A stretch of DNA of 8,145 nt from Clostridiales bacterium (GTDB lineage Bacteria > Bacillota > Clostridia > Caldicoprobacterales > DTU083): the NCBI GenBank assembly GCA_012512335.1, contig JAAZEK010000116.1, forward strand, positions 1 to 8,145, read 5' to 3'. Below, piece by piece: positions 1 to 6,617 of the stretch (its first letter is position 1; every line of letters starts with the position of its first letter). A program made the position numbers and the translations under genes. The notes below the pieces were generated by a model that did not search any database, was not told the DNA's origin, and saw nothing but the letters and a program-made list of their open reading frames with translations.

Positions 1-1240
1 ATAAGTCATCGTCGTCAGAGTGAATTACAGCAGAATGGCCAAGTCCACCTAATTCCAACATAGCTTCGGCATATTCAAACCCTTGTTTTTCATCCTTAAC
101 AACAAAGTATGCAAGGACGGGGGAGAGCTTTTCCAAAGAGAGGGGATATTTGCGAGAAGGTTCAGGTAGCTTTGCCAGTAGAATTTTAGTTTTTGCAGGC
201 ACAGTAATGCCAGCTTCCTTGGCTATGAAATCAGCAGTCATGCCGACTACCACAGGATTTACTGCCAACTTTTCTACGTTCATAACATATTTGGTGACTA
301 AAGCTGTTTCTTCTTCATTCAGGAAATAACAGTTGTTGTCTTTCATATAGGCTTCGAATTCTGTTTGAATCTCTTCATCTACAATAACTGCCTGCTCAGA
401 TGCACAAATCATACCATTATCGAAGGTTTTGGAAATCATTAGGTCGGTGCATGCACGTCCAACATTTACATTCTTATTAATATAGCAAGGAACGTTGCCA
501 GGGCCTACGCCTAATGCAGGTTTACCACAACTATAAGCAGATTTAACCATGCCAGCTCCACCCGTCGCAAGAATGGTAGATACTCCCATGTGATTCATCA
601 AACCATTAGTAGCAGCCATAGAAGGAACTTCGACCCACTGGATACAGTGCTCTGGGGCTCCATTTTTAACTGCTGCATCCCTGAGAATGCGAGCAGCCTC
701 AAGAGAACACTTTTGTGCAGAAGGATGGAAGGCGAAAATAATTGGGTTTCTCGTCTTTGCGCAAATGATGGATTTGAACATGGTTGTTGAAGTGGGATTA
801 GTAACAGGTGTTATACCTGCAACAATACCTACAGGTTCAGCTACCTCTACATAACCTTCATAATCATTCTCATCAACTATACCTACTGTTTTCTGGTCTT
901 TTATGCTGTGATAGATATACTCGGTAGAGAACATGTTCTTGATGGCTTTATCCTCGAAGAGACCACGTTTGGTATCCTCAACTGCCAGCTTGGCAAGATA
1001 AATATGATTATCTAAGCCTGCGATGGTCATGGCATGGACGAATTTGTCAACCTGCTCTTGATCCATCTTCATGTATTCTTTCAGAGCTTTGTGGGCATTA
1101 GCTACCAATTGATCGATCATTTCATCGACATTTACAGTAGTTTCTGGCTTTTTGTCGATCTTTGCGCTAGTTTCTGTATTTACAGTAGCATCGACATTTT
1201 TTGTGTTTTCTTGCTTGTTTTCTGCGTTTGCCTTTTTCAT
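1..1240 (-). CDS. adhE: AdhE-type acetaldehyde/alcohol dehydrogenase, N-terminal part (3' truncated by window edge)
   Basis: This reading frame is open from an ATG at 1240 to the left edge (413 codons). The protein matches the acylating aldehyde dehydrogenase half of AdhE, which reduces acetyl-CoA to acetaldehyde with NADH. Visible hallmarks are EPVGI..ITPVTNPTST (about residues 135-150), KTRNPIIF, LATGGAGMVK, GKPALGVGPGNVP, and SKTFDNGMICASEQ with the catalytic cysteine at residue 279. E. coli AdhE has this cysteine at 246, so the protein carries about 33 extra N-terminal residues, a hydrophilic stretch rich in N, K, E and T. The start is supported by AAGGAGG at 1249-1255, eight bases upstream. 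The C-terminal iron alcohol dehydrogenase domain would lie outside the window, so a monofunctional acylating dehydrogenase cannot be excluded. Transcription is probably redox-controlled (see the promoter and Rex-like site). The assignment to the AdhE aldehyde dehydrogenase family is firm; bifunctionality is inferred. Confidence 0.9.
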   Translation of the reverse strand, partial: MKKANAENKQENTKNVDATVNTETSAKIDKKPETTVNVDEMIDQLVANAHKALKEYMKMDQEQVDKFVHAMTIAGLDNHIYLAKLAVEDTKRGLFEDKAIKNMFSTEYIYHSIKDQKTVGIVDENDYEGYVEVAEPVGIVAGITPVTNPTSTTMFKSIICAKTRNPIIFAFHPSAQKCSLEAARILRDAAVKNGAPEHCIQWVEVPSMAATNGLMNHMGVSTILATGGAGMVKSAYSCGKPALGVGPGNVPCYINKNVNVGRACTDLMISKTFDNGMICASEQAVIVDEEIQTEFEAYMKDNNCYFLNEEETALVTKYVMNVEKLAVNPVVVGMTADFIAKEAGITVPAKTKILLAKLPEPSRKYPLSLEKLSPVLAYFVVKDEKQGFEYAEAMLELGGLGHSAVIHSDDDDL

Positions 1241-1286
1241 TGCAGAAGCCTCCTTGTATATATTAAAATTTTAAAATTAAAACCTC

Positions 1287-1418
1287 AGTAAATAGTACTT
1301 AACTTGCCATGTGCTATACATAATTGAAAACAAAGTAATAACTTAACTTACCATATATCTATCTAGTTGAAACCAAAGTAAAAGACTAAACTGCCCAATA
1401 CTATAGATAATCAAGTAG
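1287..1418 (-). repeat. Three imperfect tandem repeats in the adhE leader
   Basis: Three head-to-tail units of 47, 43 and about 42 bases lie at 1287-1333, 1334-1376 and 1377-1418. On the plus strand each starts AGTAA, then has a CTTAACTT(G/A)CC-like block (degenerate in the third, CTAAACTGCCC), then a TATA-containing block. The first two end in TTGAAAACAA and TTGAAACCAA. They lie inside the predicted untranslated leader of adhE, between its promoter and ribosome binding site. The first two are clearly alike and the third is weaker. They could be spaced protein-binding sites (about four helical turns apart) or repeated RNA elements. No known family is recognised. Confidence 0.6.
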
Positions 1419-1473
1419 ATATATATGACAGTGCACTACTATTAAATGGTTACTGTTGTATAACACTTATAAC

Positions 1474-1502
1474 ATAATACTAGATGATTATCAACTTGTC
1501 AA
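1474..1502 (-). promoter_or_regulatory. Predicted sigma-A promoter of adhE
   Basis: Read on the minus strand, TTGACA (1497-1502) is followed after exactly 17 bases by TATTAT (1474-1479). This is a near-consensus housekeeping promoter. Transcription would begin near 1467, giving adhE an untranslated leader of about 227 nt. The -35 box lies inside the Rex-like palindrome, so a bound repressor would block polymerase. Confidence 0.75.
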
Positions 1503-1513
1503 TAAATTAACAA
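1496..1513. promoter_or_regulatory. Rex-like redox operator overlapping the adhE -35 box
   Basis: TTGTCAATAAATTAACAA is an 18-base inverted repeat (7-base arms, 4-base spacer) with one arm mismatch. It fits the Rex operator pattern TTGTTAANNNNTTAACAA at all but one fixed position. Rex is a repressor that leaves DNA when NADH rises, and it is known to control adhE-type fermentation genes in Firmicutes. The site covers the -35 box of the minus-strand promoter, the expected geometry for repression. No rex gene is in the window, so the regulator is inferred. Confidence 0.75.
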
Positions 1514-1584
1514 TCTTTTTTACAAATAAATTATTAAAGATTTTTAGGGACTTCTTAATCCATAGCATATAAGGCTGGCGATGG

Positions 1585-1613
1585 TTGTAAAATTGCTGCA
1601 TTCGGAGTATAAT
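1585..1613 (+). promoter_or_regulatory. Predicted sigma-A promoter of the mgtC-like gene
   Basis: TTGTAA (1585-1590) and TATAAT (1608-1613) are separated by 17 bases, a good housekeeping promoter. A transcript starting near 1620 would have a leader of about 205 nt before the MgtC-family start codon. As no terminator is evident between that gene and the M42 genes, this promoter may drive all four. Confidence 0.65.
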
Positions 1614-1674
1614 ATTCACTATAATATGGAAGCGTTCACGACTAGAAATCAAAGTTAACAGCAAAGCAATAGGG

Positions 1675-1784
1675 CATTATCTAGCATTACCTATTTGAAT
1701 TCTGATTTGAATTCGCAGGTTACGGGTATTAGAAAGGCGATGCTCAGATAATGGCTTAGGTTTCAGCACAGTGAAGCCAATACT
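1675..1784 (+). ncRNA. Structured 5' leader of the mgtC-like gene (riboswitch-like candidate)
   Basis: By eye this leader can form a 13-bp helix: 1675-1687 (CATTATCTAGCAT) with 1740-1753, with only C1745 bulged. Inside it, ACCT (1689-1692) can pair with AGGT (1717-1720), below a GAATTC/GAATTC stem (1697-1702 with 1709-1714) capped by TGATTT. A third hairpin pairs GGTTTCA (1759-1765) with TGAAGCC (1772-1778) around loop GCACAG. GGTATT (1725-1730) could also pair with AATACT (1779-1784), which would make a pseudoknot. There is no T-tract after the third hairpin, so translational or other control is more likely than simple termination. It matches no riboswitch class I can recognise. The strand is inferred from the promoter upstream and gene downstream. 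Confidence 0.45.
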
Positions 1785-1825
1785 AAATAATCATGTTATG
1801 TTAATATAGAGGAGGCGGGGGAACA

Positions 1826-2491
1826 ATGAATTGGGAAATGATTTTGAAATTAGTGTTAGCCATGATTTTCGGCGGACTCATCGGCTTGGAACGAGAAATA
1901 GGTAACCGTCCTGCAGGATTTCGAACCCACACCTTAGTATGCATGGGATCTGTATTAGTCATGATGACCTCAGAATACATGATGACCATCTATTCCTCGG
2001 TTTCAGTTGATCCAGCTCGTCTGGGAGCGCAGGTTATTAGTGGTATTGGTTTCCTTGGAGCAGGCACCATATTAAAGGACGGTTCACGAGTTCGGGGCTT
2101 AACTACAGCGGCCAGCTTGTGGGTTGTTGCATGTATAGGCTTGGCTATAGGTGTTGGGTTCTATTGGGGAGCATTAATTGCTACATTGTTATCCTATGTT
2201 ACCTTGGTATTTTTGAAGAAGTTTGAAGGTTTTGTACCAGGTTATAAGGATTATGATGTTTTCCTAGAAATTCCAAACTCTCCAGGACAGATAGCTAAGA
2301 TTACCAGTATACTGGCTGATTTACATATCCGAGTAAAAGATATTAGGGTAGATTCTGGAGAGGGTGACCTAACCTATGCTTTTTTCAAATTGGTACTGCC
2401 TCCGGGGATAGATAAAAATACAGTTGGTGCAGAATTATCCCGGTTACAGGGAGTCAGCCTGCTGGAAAAAGAGAAAAATGAGGACCACTAA
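1826..2491 (+). CDS. MgtC/SapB family membrane protein
   Basis: This 221-residue protein belongs to the MgtC/SapB family. Family hallmarks are GLIGLERE (residues 17-24) with AGFRTHTLVCMGS (30-42), the glycine-rich RLGAQVISGIGFLGAG (65-80), and VRGLTTAASLWVVACIGLAIG (about 89-109). These lie in a hydrophobic N-terminal domain of about 130 residues with four or five membrane segments. Residues 140-221 are soluble, with an ACT-like pattern around SPGQIAKITSILADLHI. MgtC proteins are linked to low-magnesium survival and, in Salmonella, to inhibition of the F1Fo ATP synthase; most relatives are uncharacterised, so the role here is open. AGAGGAGG at 1808-1815 supports the ATG. A long structured leader precedes it, and the first M42 peptidase starts 67 bases downstream with no clear terminator between. 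Confidence 0.9.
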   Translation: MNWEMILKLVLAMIFGGLIGLEREIGNRPAGFRTHTLVCMGSVLVMMTSEYMMTIYSSVSVDPARLGAQVISGIGFLGAGTILKDGSRVRGLTTAASLWVVACIGLAIGVGFYWGALIATLLSYVTLVFLKKFEGFVPGYKDYDVFLEIPNSPGQIAKITSILADLHIRVKDIRVDSGEGDLTYAFFKLVLPPGIDKNTVGAELSRLQGVSLLEKEKNEDH

Positions 2492-2558
2492 ATGTTAAGC
2501 AATGAGTTAATGCGAAACATTAAACAAGTAAAGAAAATAGATTAAGGAGGTTGAAAGC

Positions 2559-3614
2559 TTGAGAGAATTTTTAGCAGAGCTAATCGAAATGCCGGGTGTA
2601 TCTGGTTATGAAGAGAAGATAGCCGAAAGAGTATCAGATGAATTTTCCCGATATTGCGATGAGGTACACACAGATTCATTTTTCAATGTTTATGGAATCA
2701 AACGGGGCACAGCAGCTAATGAAGATTTCGTTATGCCGAAGCTTATGTTAGCAGCTCACATGGATGAAATTGCCCTCATGGTTAGAGACATTGATGAGAA
2801 AGGATTTTTGAGATTTACCAATATAGGTGGTGTAGATCAAAGAATCCTGCCAGCACAGGAAGTAACTGTTCATGGGCGAAAACGATTACATGGCATTATT
2901 TGCACGGTTCCTCCTCATCTTCAGATAGCTGAAGAATCACAAAAAGTCATGAGGATGAAGGATATGTCTATTGACCTAGGTATGTCAGTAGATAAGGTAA
3001 AGGAACTGGTTCGAGTAGGAGATTTGATTACTTTTATCAGCCCACTTGTATCCATGGAAGGCACCATGGTAAATGGAAAGTCCATAGATGATCGTGCTAG
3101 TGTGGTTCTATTGGCGGAAACCATGAAAGAATTGGACCGCTTGCAACATCAAGCTGAGGTTGTTTTTGTAGCAACAGTTCAGGAAGAGGTAGGTACCAGA
3201 GGCGCTATTATAAGTACATATTCCACTGAGCCAGATATCGGTATCGCAATTGATGTTACCCATGGTGAAACTCCGGATGCTTCTAAAGAAGATACTCAGC
3301 CTATGAATAAAGGCGTTGTAGTGTGTAAGGGGCCAAATATGCATCCTGGATTAACTGACAAGTTCCTAGAGACTGCAAAAGAATTTGGTATGGAATGCCT
3401 TATTGAAATAGAGCCTCGTCCTACAGGAACAGATGCTCGATCAATGCAGATTTCCCGAAGTGGAGTTCCTACTATTTTGCTATCCATTCCTCTTCGTTAT
3501 ATGCATACAACAGTGGAAACTATGAATATGGACCATATCAAAGCTGGTGCCAGACTCATTGCATTATTTATTGCATCACTAAAGGAGGGGTGGCAGGAAT
3601 GGTTGAAGTATTAA
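2559..3614 (+). CDS. M42 family metallo-aminopeptidase, paralogue 1
   Basis: This 351-residue protein is of the M42 family (TET/glutamyl-aminopeptidase-like): cytosolic two-metal exopeptidases that trim amino acids from short peptides, often as dodecamers. All expected active-site residues can be placed: H67 and D69 in AAHMDE, D177-D178 in DDR, general base E209 and ligand E210 in QEEVG, D232 in IDVTHG, and H316 in RYMHTTVE. This order matches characterised M42 enzymes. The substrate-loop region reads PTGTDARSMQ. The start is TTG at 2559, chosen because AAGGAGG (2544-2550) sits eight bases upstream and the family N-terminus (LAELIEMPGVSGYE) follows at once. Its 3' end overlaps the next gene by 16 bases. 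M42 members have sometimes been called endoglucanases; peptidase is the better-supported role. Confidence 0.93.
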   Translation: MREFLAELIEMPGVSGYEEKIAERVSDEFSRYCDEVHTDSFFNVYGIKRGTAANEDFVMPKLMLAAHMDEIALMVRDIDEKGFLRFTNIGGVDQRILPAQEVTVHGRKRLHGIICTVPPHLQIAEESQKVMRMKDMSIDLGMSVDKVKELVRVGDLITFISPLVSMEGTMVNGKSIDDRASVVLLAETMKELDRLQHQAEVVFVATVQEEVGTRGAIISTYSTEPDIGIAIDVTHGETPDASKEDTQPMNKGVVVCKGPNMHPGLTDKFLETAKEFGMECLIEIEPRPTGTDARSMQISRSGVPTILLSIPLRYMHTTVETMNMDHIKAGARLIALFIASLKEGWQEWLKY

Positions 3615-4618
3615 AAAGGTTAACGGAAGCCAGAGGAGTTTCCGGGAATGAGAATGAAGTCAGAGAAATCGTTATAGAATTAGCAAGTGAAACAGGAGCT
3701 GAAGTCTCTGTTGATCGGATGGGCAATGTTATTGCCAGAAAACCAGGAAAAGAAGGCGCGAAAAAGGTCATGCTGGCCGCTCATATGGACGAAGTGGGCT
3801 TTATAATTTCCTCAATATCCGAAAATGGAATGTTAAAGTTTCAAACCATTGGCTCAATAGACCAAAGGCTTTTACTTTCCAAGCGTGTTTTGATTGGCAA
3901 AAATGCTGTACCTGGTGTAATTGGTGTGAAAGCTATACATTTGCAGTTACCTGATGAGCGTAATCAAGTTGTTAAGCAAAAGCAAATGTTCATTGATATA
4001 GGAGCAAGTTCTAAGGAAGAAGCACAGAAGGTTGTACAGCTGGGAGATTATGCATCCTTTGACAGTTCATTTGTACAATTTGGTGATAATAAAGTAAAAG
4101 CGAAGGCTTTGGATGATCGCGTAGGTTGTTCTGTTCTCCTTGAGATATTGAAGGAAGACTATGATTTTGAATTTATTGCTTGCTTTACAACTCAGGAAGA
4201 GGTCGGGCTTAGAGGGGCCACAGTTGCAGCATATCACCTAGATCCAGATATGGCTGTTGTACTAGAAGGAACCACATGTGCAGATATACCTGACGTGCCA
4301 GAGCATATGATGACAACGAGAATGGGTAGGGGGCCAGCGATCTCATTCATGGACAATAGTTCCATTGCCAATCCAAAGCTATTTAAGCAGATGGTTGAAA
4401 CAGCAGAAGCTCATGGAATACCCTATCAGATTAAAGAAAATATTGCCGGTGGTAACGATGCAGGCACAATTCAAACAGCCCGTAGTGGCGTTGCTACCGT
4501 AGTGGTATCAACACCTTGCCGTTACATACATTCACCATCTTCCATGTTAGACCTGGAGGATTATTATAATGCTGTACGATTAGTGAAAGAATTTTTGAAA
4601 GGATGTGAATCCCATTGA
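3599..4618 (+). CDS. M42 family metallo-aminopeptidase, paralogue 2
   Basis: This 339-residue M42 enzyme is clearly diverged from its neighbours. Active-site residues are H62 and D64 (AAHMDE), D172-D173 (DDR), E200 and E201 (QEEVG), and H311 (RYIHSPSS). At the position where paralogues 1 and 3 have aspartate (IDVT, VDVT), it has E223 in VVLEGTTCADIP. Glutamate here occurs in a recognised M42 subgroup, so the site is probably still active but may differ in metal or substrate preference. The start is the ATG at 3599: the Shine-Dalgarno AGGAGG (3583-3588) lies ten bases before it. A GTG at 3590 would sit directly against that site and is rejected. The ribosome binding site and first codons lie inside the end of paralogue 1, and its TGA overlaps the start of paralogue 3, implying translational coupling. 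Confidence 0.92.
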   Translation: MVEVLKRLTEARGVSGNENEVREIVIELASETGAEVSVDRMGNVIARKPGKEGAKKVMLAAHMDEVGFIISSISENGMLKFQTIGSIDQRLLLSKRVLIGKNAVPGVIGVKAIHLQLPDERNQVVKQKQMFIDIGASSKEEAQKVVQLGDYASFDSSFVQFGDNKVKAKALDDRVGCSVLLEILKEDYDFEFIACFTTQEEVGLRGATVAAYHLDPDMAVVLEGTTCADIPDVPEHMMTTRMGRGPAISFMDNSSIANPKLFKQMVETAEAHGIPYQIKENIAGGNDAGTIQTARSGVATVVVSTPCRYIHSPSSMLDLEDYYNAVRLVKEFLKGCESH

Positions 4619-5613
4619 AAAGCTTATTAGAGAAATTAACAGGAATATATGGACCTTCAGGGAAGGAAGAAACCATTAGTCAAGCAATCAGGGAAGAGAT
4701 TAAGGATTATGTAGATGAGATTAGTGAAGATGTAATGGGGAATCTTATCGCAGTTAAAAAAAGTAGTGTTCCTAATCCTAAGAAAGTTATGTTAGCGGCC
4801 CATATGGATCAAATTGGGCTAATAGTAACCAATATAGATGAGAATGGTTTTTTACGTTTCTCCAATATAGGTGGTATAAATCCATTTAATGTTATGCATC
4901 GTAGAGTTGTATTTGAAAATGGTACAACAGGTGTGGTAGCTTATGAAACAGAATTGGAGGATATGAAAGGCCTGAAGTTAAACAAAATGTTTATCGATAT
5001 CGGTGTTGCCAATCGAGACGAAGCAAAAAAACTAGTTGGCATTGGTGATGTAGCGGTCTATCATGCTCCCATGGCAGTAAGCGGAGATCGCTATTTTGGT
5101 TGTGCTATGGATGATCGGGCAGGTTGTGCTGTTTTGGTGGAAACCATAAAAGCTGTTAAAGATTCCCCAAATGAACTGATTTTTGTATTCACTACCCAGG
5201 AAGAGGTTGGTCTGCGAGGAGCAAAAACCTCTGCATATGCTCTTGAACCAGATATTGGTATTTCAGTTGATGTTACTATAAATGGCGATACGCCTAAATG
5301 TAGACCTATGGCAATTAATTTAGGCGATGGGCCTGCAGTAAAGATAAAGGATTCATCTGTCATCAGCCATCCCAAGGTGAAAAATTTAATGATAAAGCGT
5401 GCAGAAGAAGCAAAGTTACCTTATCAGTTGGAGGTATTGGAGTTTGGTGGAACAGACTCTGGTGCAATTCACCTCACTCGTGGGGGCGTCCCACCTGGGG
5501 TGATATCCATTCCTTGCCGTTATGTCCACTCAGCCCATGAGATGGTAGATAAGAATGATCTGGATAATGCTGTAAAACTACTTACTTATATACTTGAGAA
5601 CGAAATAGAGTGA
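4615..5613 (+). CDS. M42 family metallo-aminopeptidase, paralogue 3
   Basis: This 332-residue protein is the third M42 member. The predicted metal and catalytic residues are complete: H63 and D65 (AAHMDQ), D166-D167 (DDR), E196 and E197 (QEEVG), D219 (SVDVT), and H305 (RYVHSAHE). It has Q rather than E after the HMD motif, and its substrate-loop region reads FGGTDSGAIH, so specificity may differ from the other two. It starts with TTG at 4615, within the TTGA overlap that contains the TGA of paralogue 2. The only Shine-Dalgarno candidate is a weak AAAGGA at 4598-4603, so translation probably depends on re-initiation. A strong terminator hairpin begins 57 bases after its stop, closing the operon. 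Confidence 0.93.
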   Translation: MKSLLEKLTGIYGPSGKEETISQAIREEIKDYVDEISEDVMGNLIAVKKSSVPNPKKVMLAAHMDQIGLIVTNIDENGFLRFSNIGGINPFNVMHRRVVFENGTTGVVAYETELEDMKGLKLNKMFIDIGVANRDEAKKLVGIGDVAVYHAPMAVSGDRYFGCAMDDRAGCAVLVETIKAVKDSPNELIFVFTTQEEVGLRGAKTSAYALEPDIGISVDVTINGDTPKCRPMAINLGDGPAVKIKDSSVISHPKVKNLMIKRAEEAKLPYQLEVLEFGGTDSGAIHLTRGGVPPGVISIPCRYVHSAHEMVDKNDLDNAVKLLTYILENEIE

Positions 5614-5670
5614 GTGAGGCAGGGGAGGGTTCTCGTGCTTCCAATATACCTGCACCTACACAAAATTCAA

Positions 5671-5719
5671 ATAAGCCCATATAGGAGTCACATCCTACAT
5701 GGGCTTATGTAGCTTTTTT
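5671..5719 (+). terminator. Intrinsic terminator after the M42 operon
   Basis: ATAAGCCCATATAGGA (5671-5686) pairs with TCCTACATGGGCTTAT (5693-5708) as a 16-bp stem with one A-C mismatch and loop GTCACA. Six T residues follow at 5714-5719, five bases after the stem. It ends the plus-strand operon. Because the converging MBL gene stops at 5768 and the mismatch becomes a G-U wobble in the opposite transcript, it may also stop transcription from the minus side, although the T-run there is poor. Confidence 0.8.
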
Positions 5720-5767
5720 AAGTTATTTTAATAAGATCATATTGCTATAACTTCATATTACATAACA

Positions 5768-6535
5768 TCAAATTTCCATGGTCATGCCATCCTCGGCTAT
5801 AAAAACTTTATCTCCTAAATTCTTCTTAGCTGTTGCTAACTCTTGTTCCTTGTTATTCAAAATATACCTGCCATTATGAATAAATCCTAATGTACCAATG
5901 TTTTTGTCTTTAATATAATTGCAGACATCCTCTGGTTTGAAATGTCCAGTTTCCATCAGAAGGAGGTCACAATTTTCGATTAATGAATCTATATCGCTTA
6001 ATGAACCTAGATCACCAGAAAAGACTATGCTTCGGCCCTCTGCTTCTATTCTATATGAGAATGACATCCACTTTCCATCATCTGGAACTCCCAGATGGGT
6101 ATTATGTAAGGCGGTTACACTAAAACCGTTTTTCTTGTAGATCTCGCCATCGTGTACTTCTTTTCTATTTAAGGAAAAATTGGTTTTGAAACCGCCTTCT
6201 GTTTGGCTGAGCAGCAACATTAACCCATCCCAGGTCTTGTTGTTTGCCAAGTATACATCAACACTTTTGCCAGCCATATCACCTGTTAAAGAGTCAAGTT
6301 TGCGAATGTTCCAAAGGAGGTTCCCCAGTCCGCCTACGTGATCCATATGAGAATGACTGATAAAAATATTGCTGATAGACATTAAATCAAGCCCCATAAG
6401 ATGTGCAGTATAAGAACAGCCTTCACCTGCATCAAACCAATAAAGCTCTTTGTCCTTTTCGATGGCAAACGATACATGCTTTCTGTTAGGCATAGGTTCA
6501 GTACCTGCACAAGTTCCAAAAAAATGAATTTTCAT
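5768..6535 (-). CDS. RNase Z-like metallo-beta-lactamase fold hydrolase
   Basis: This 255-residue protein is an MBL-fold metallohydrolase of the ribonuclease Z/arylsulfatase-like branch. It opens with MKIHFFGTCAGTEP, the usual first strand and glycine turn, and has FDAGEG at 34-39. The metal motif HSHMDH gives H61, H63, D65 and H66. Further ligands are probably H147 (HNTHLG; H144 is the alternative), D175 (FSGDLG) and H220 (IHNGR). Both metals could therefore be bound. It lacks the length and arm region of typical tRNA RNase Z, so tRNA processing should not be assumed; the substrate is unknown. The start is ATG at 6535, backed by GGAGGAGG (6541-6548) five bases upstream and by the family N-terminus. 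An in-frame upstream start at 6646 would add 37 unrelated residues and run into the hairpin array, so it is rejected. Confidence 0.85.
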   Translation of the reverse strand: MKIHFFGTCAGTEPMPNRKHVSFAIEKDKELYWFDAGEGCSYTAHLMGLDLMSISNIFISHSHMDHVGGLGNLLWNIRKLDSLTGDMAGKSVDVYLANNKTWDGLMLLLSQTEGGFKTNFSLNRKEVHDGEIYKKNGFSVTALHNTHLGVPDDGKWMSFSYRIEAEGRSIVFSGDLGSLSDIDSLIENCDLLLMETGHFKPEDVCNYIKDKNIGTLGFIHNGRYILNNKEQELATAKKNLGDKVFIAEDGMTMEI

Positions 6536-6563
6536 GATATCCTCCTCCGATGTGTAGTTAACA

Positions 6564-6591
6564 TTGTTATGACTATAGACTGTCATATTAA
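6564..6591 (+). promoter_or_regulatory. Possible plus-strand promoter before the hairpin array
   Basis: TTGTTA (6564-6569) and TATTAA (6586-6591) are 16 bases apart. A transcript from here would start near 6598, run through the four hairpins, and could extend into the UlaG-like gene at 6960. The boxes are only moderate matches in AT-rich DNA. Confidence 0.3.
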
Positions 6592-6616
6592 TTACGATTA
6601 ATTTATCCATCGTCAA
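6589..6616 (-). promoter_or_regulatory. Possible promoter of the RNase Z-like hydrolase gene
   Basis: On the minus strand TTGACG (6611-6616) is followed after 16 bases by TAATTA (6589-6594); ATTAAT at 6587-6592 with an 18-base spacer is an alternative. The -35 box is good and the -10 box weak. The -35 box abuts the first hairpin of the array at 6618, and the element overlaps the proposed plus-strand promoter, so the two could compete. Confidence 0.35.
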
Positions 6617-6617
6617 G

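Noticed and set aside
590..1291. Plus-strand open frames at 590-790 and 1034-1291
   Set aside because: They lie antisense to the adhE frame, which has clear family motifs; their translations show no recognisable domain and the second is an artefact of the complementary codons.
1600..1784. Known riboswitch in the mgtC leader (M-box, purine, fluoride, c-di-GMP)
   Set aside because: Fragments such as TATAAT..ATATGG, GGCGATG and GCACAG recall purine, fluoride and c-di-GMP motifs, but the remaining conserved positions of each class are missing.
2491..2521. Terminator between the MgtC-like gene and the first M42 gene
   Set aside because: AATGTT (2491-2496) can pair with AACATT (2516-2521), but the stem is weak, AT-rich and has no T-run.
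6557..6568. Palindrome TAACATTGTTA near the RNase Z-like gene as a second Rex site
   Set aside because: The half-sites are in the wrong order and spacing for Rex, and short AT-rich palindromes are common by chance.
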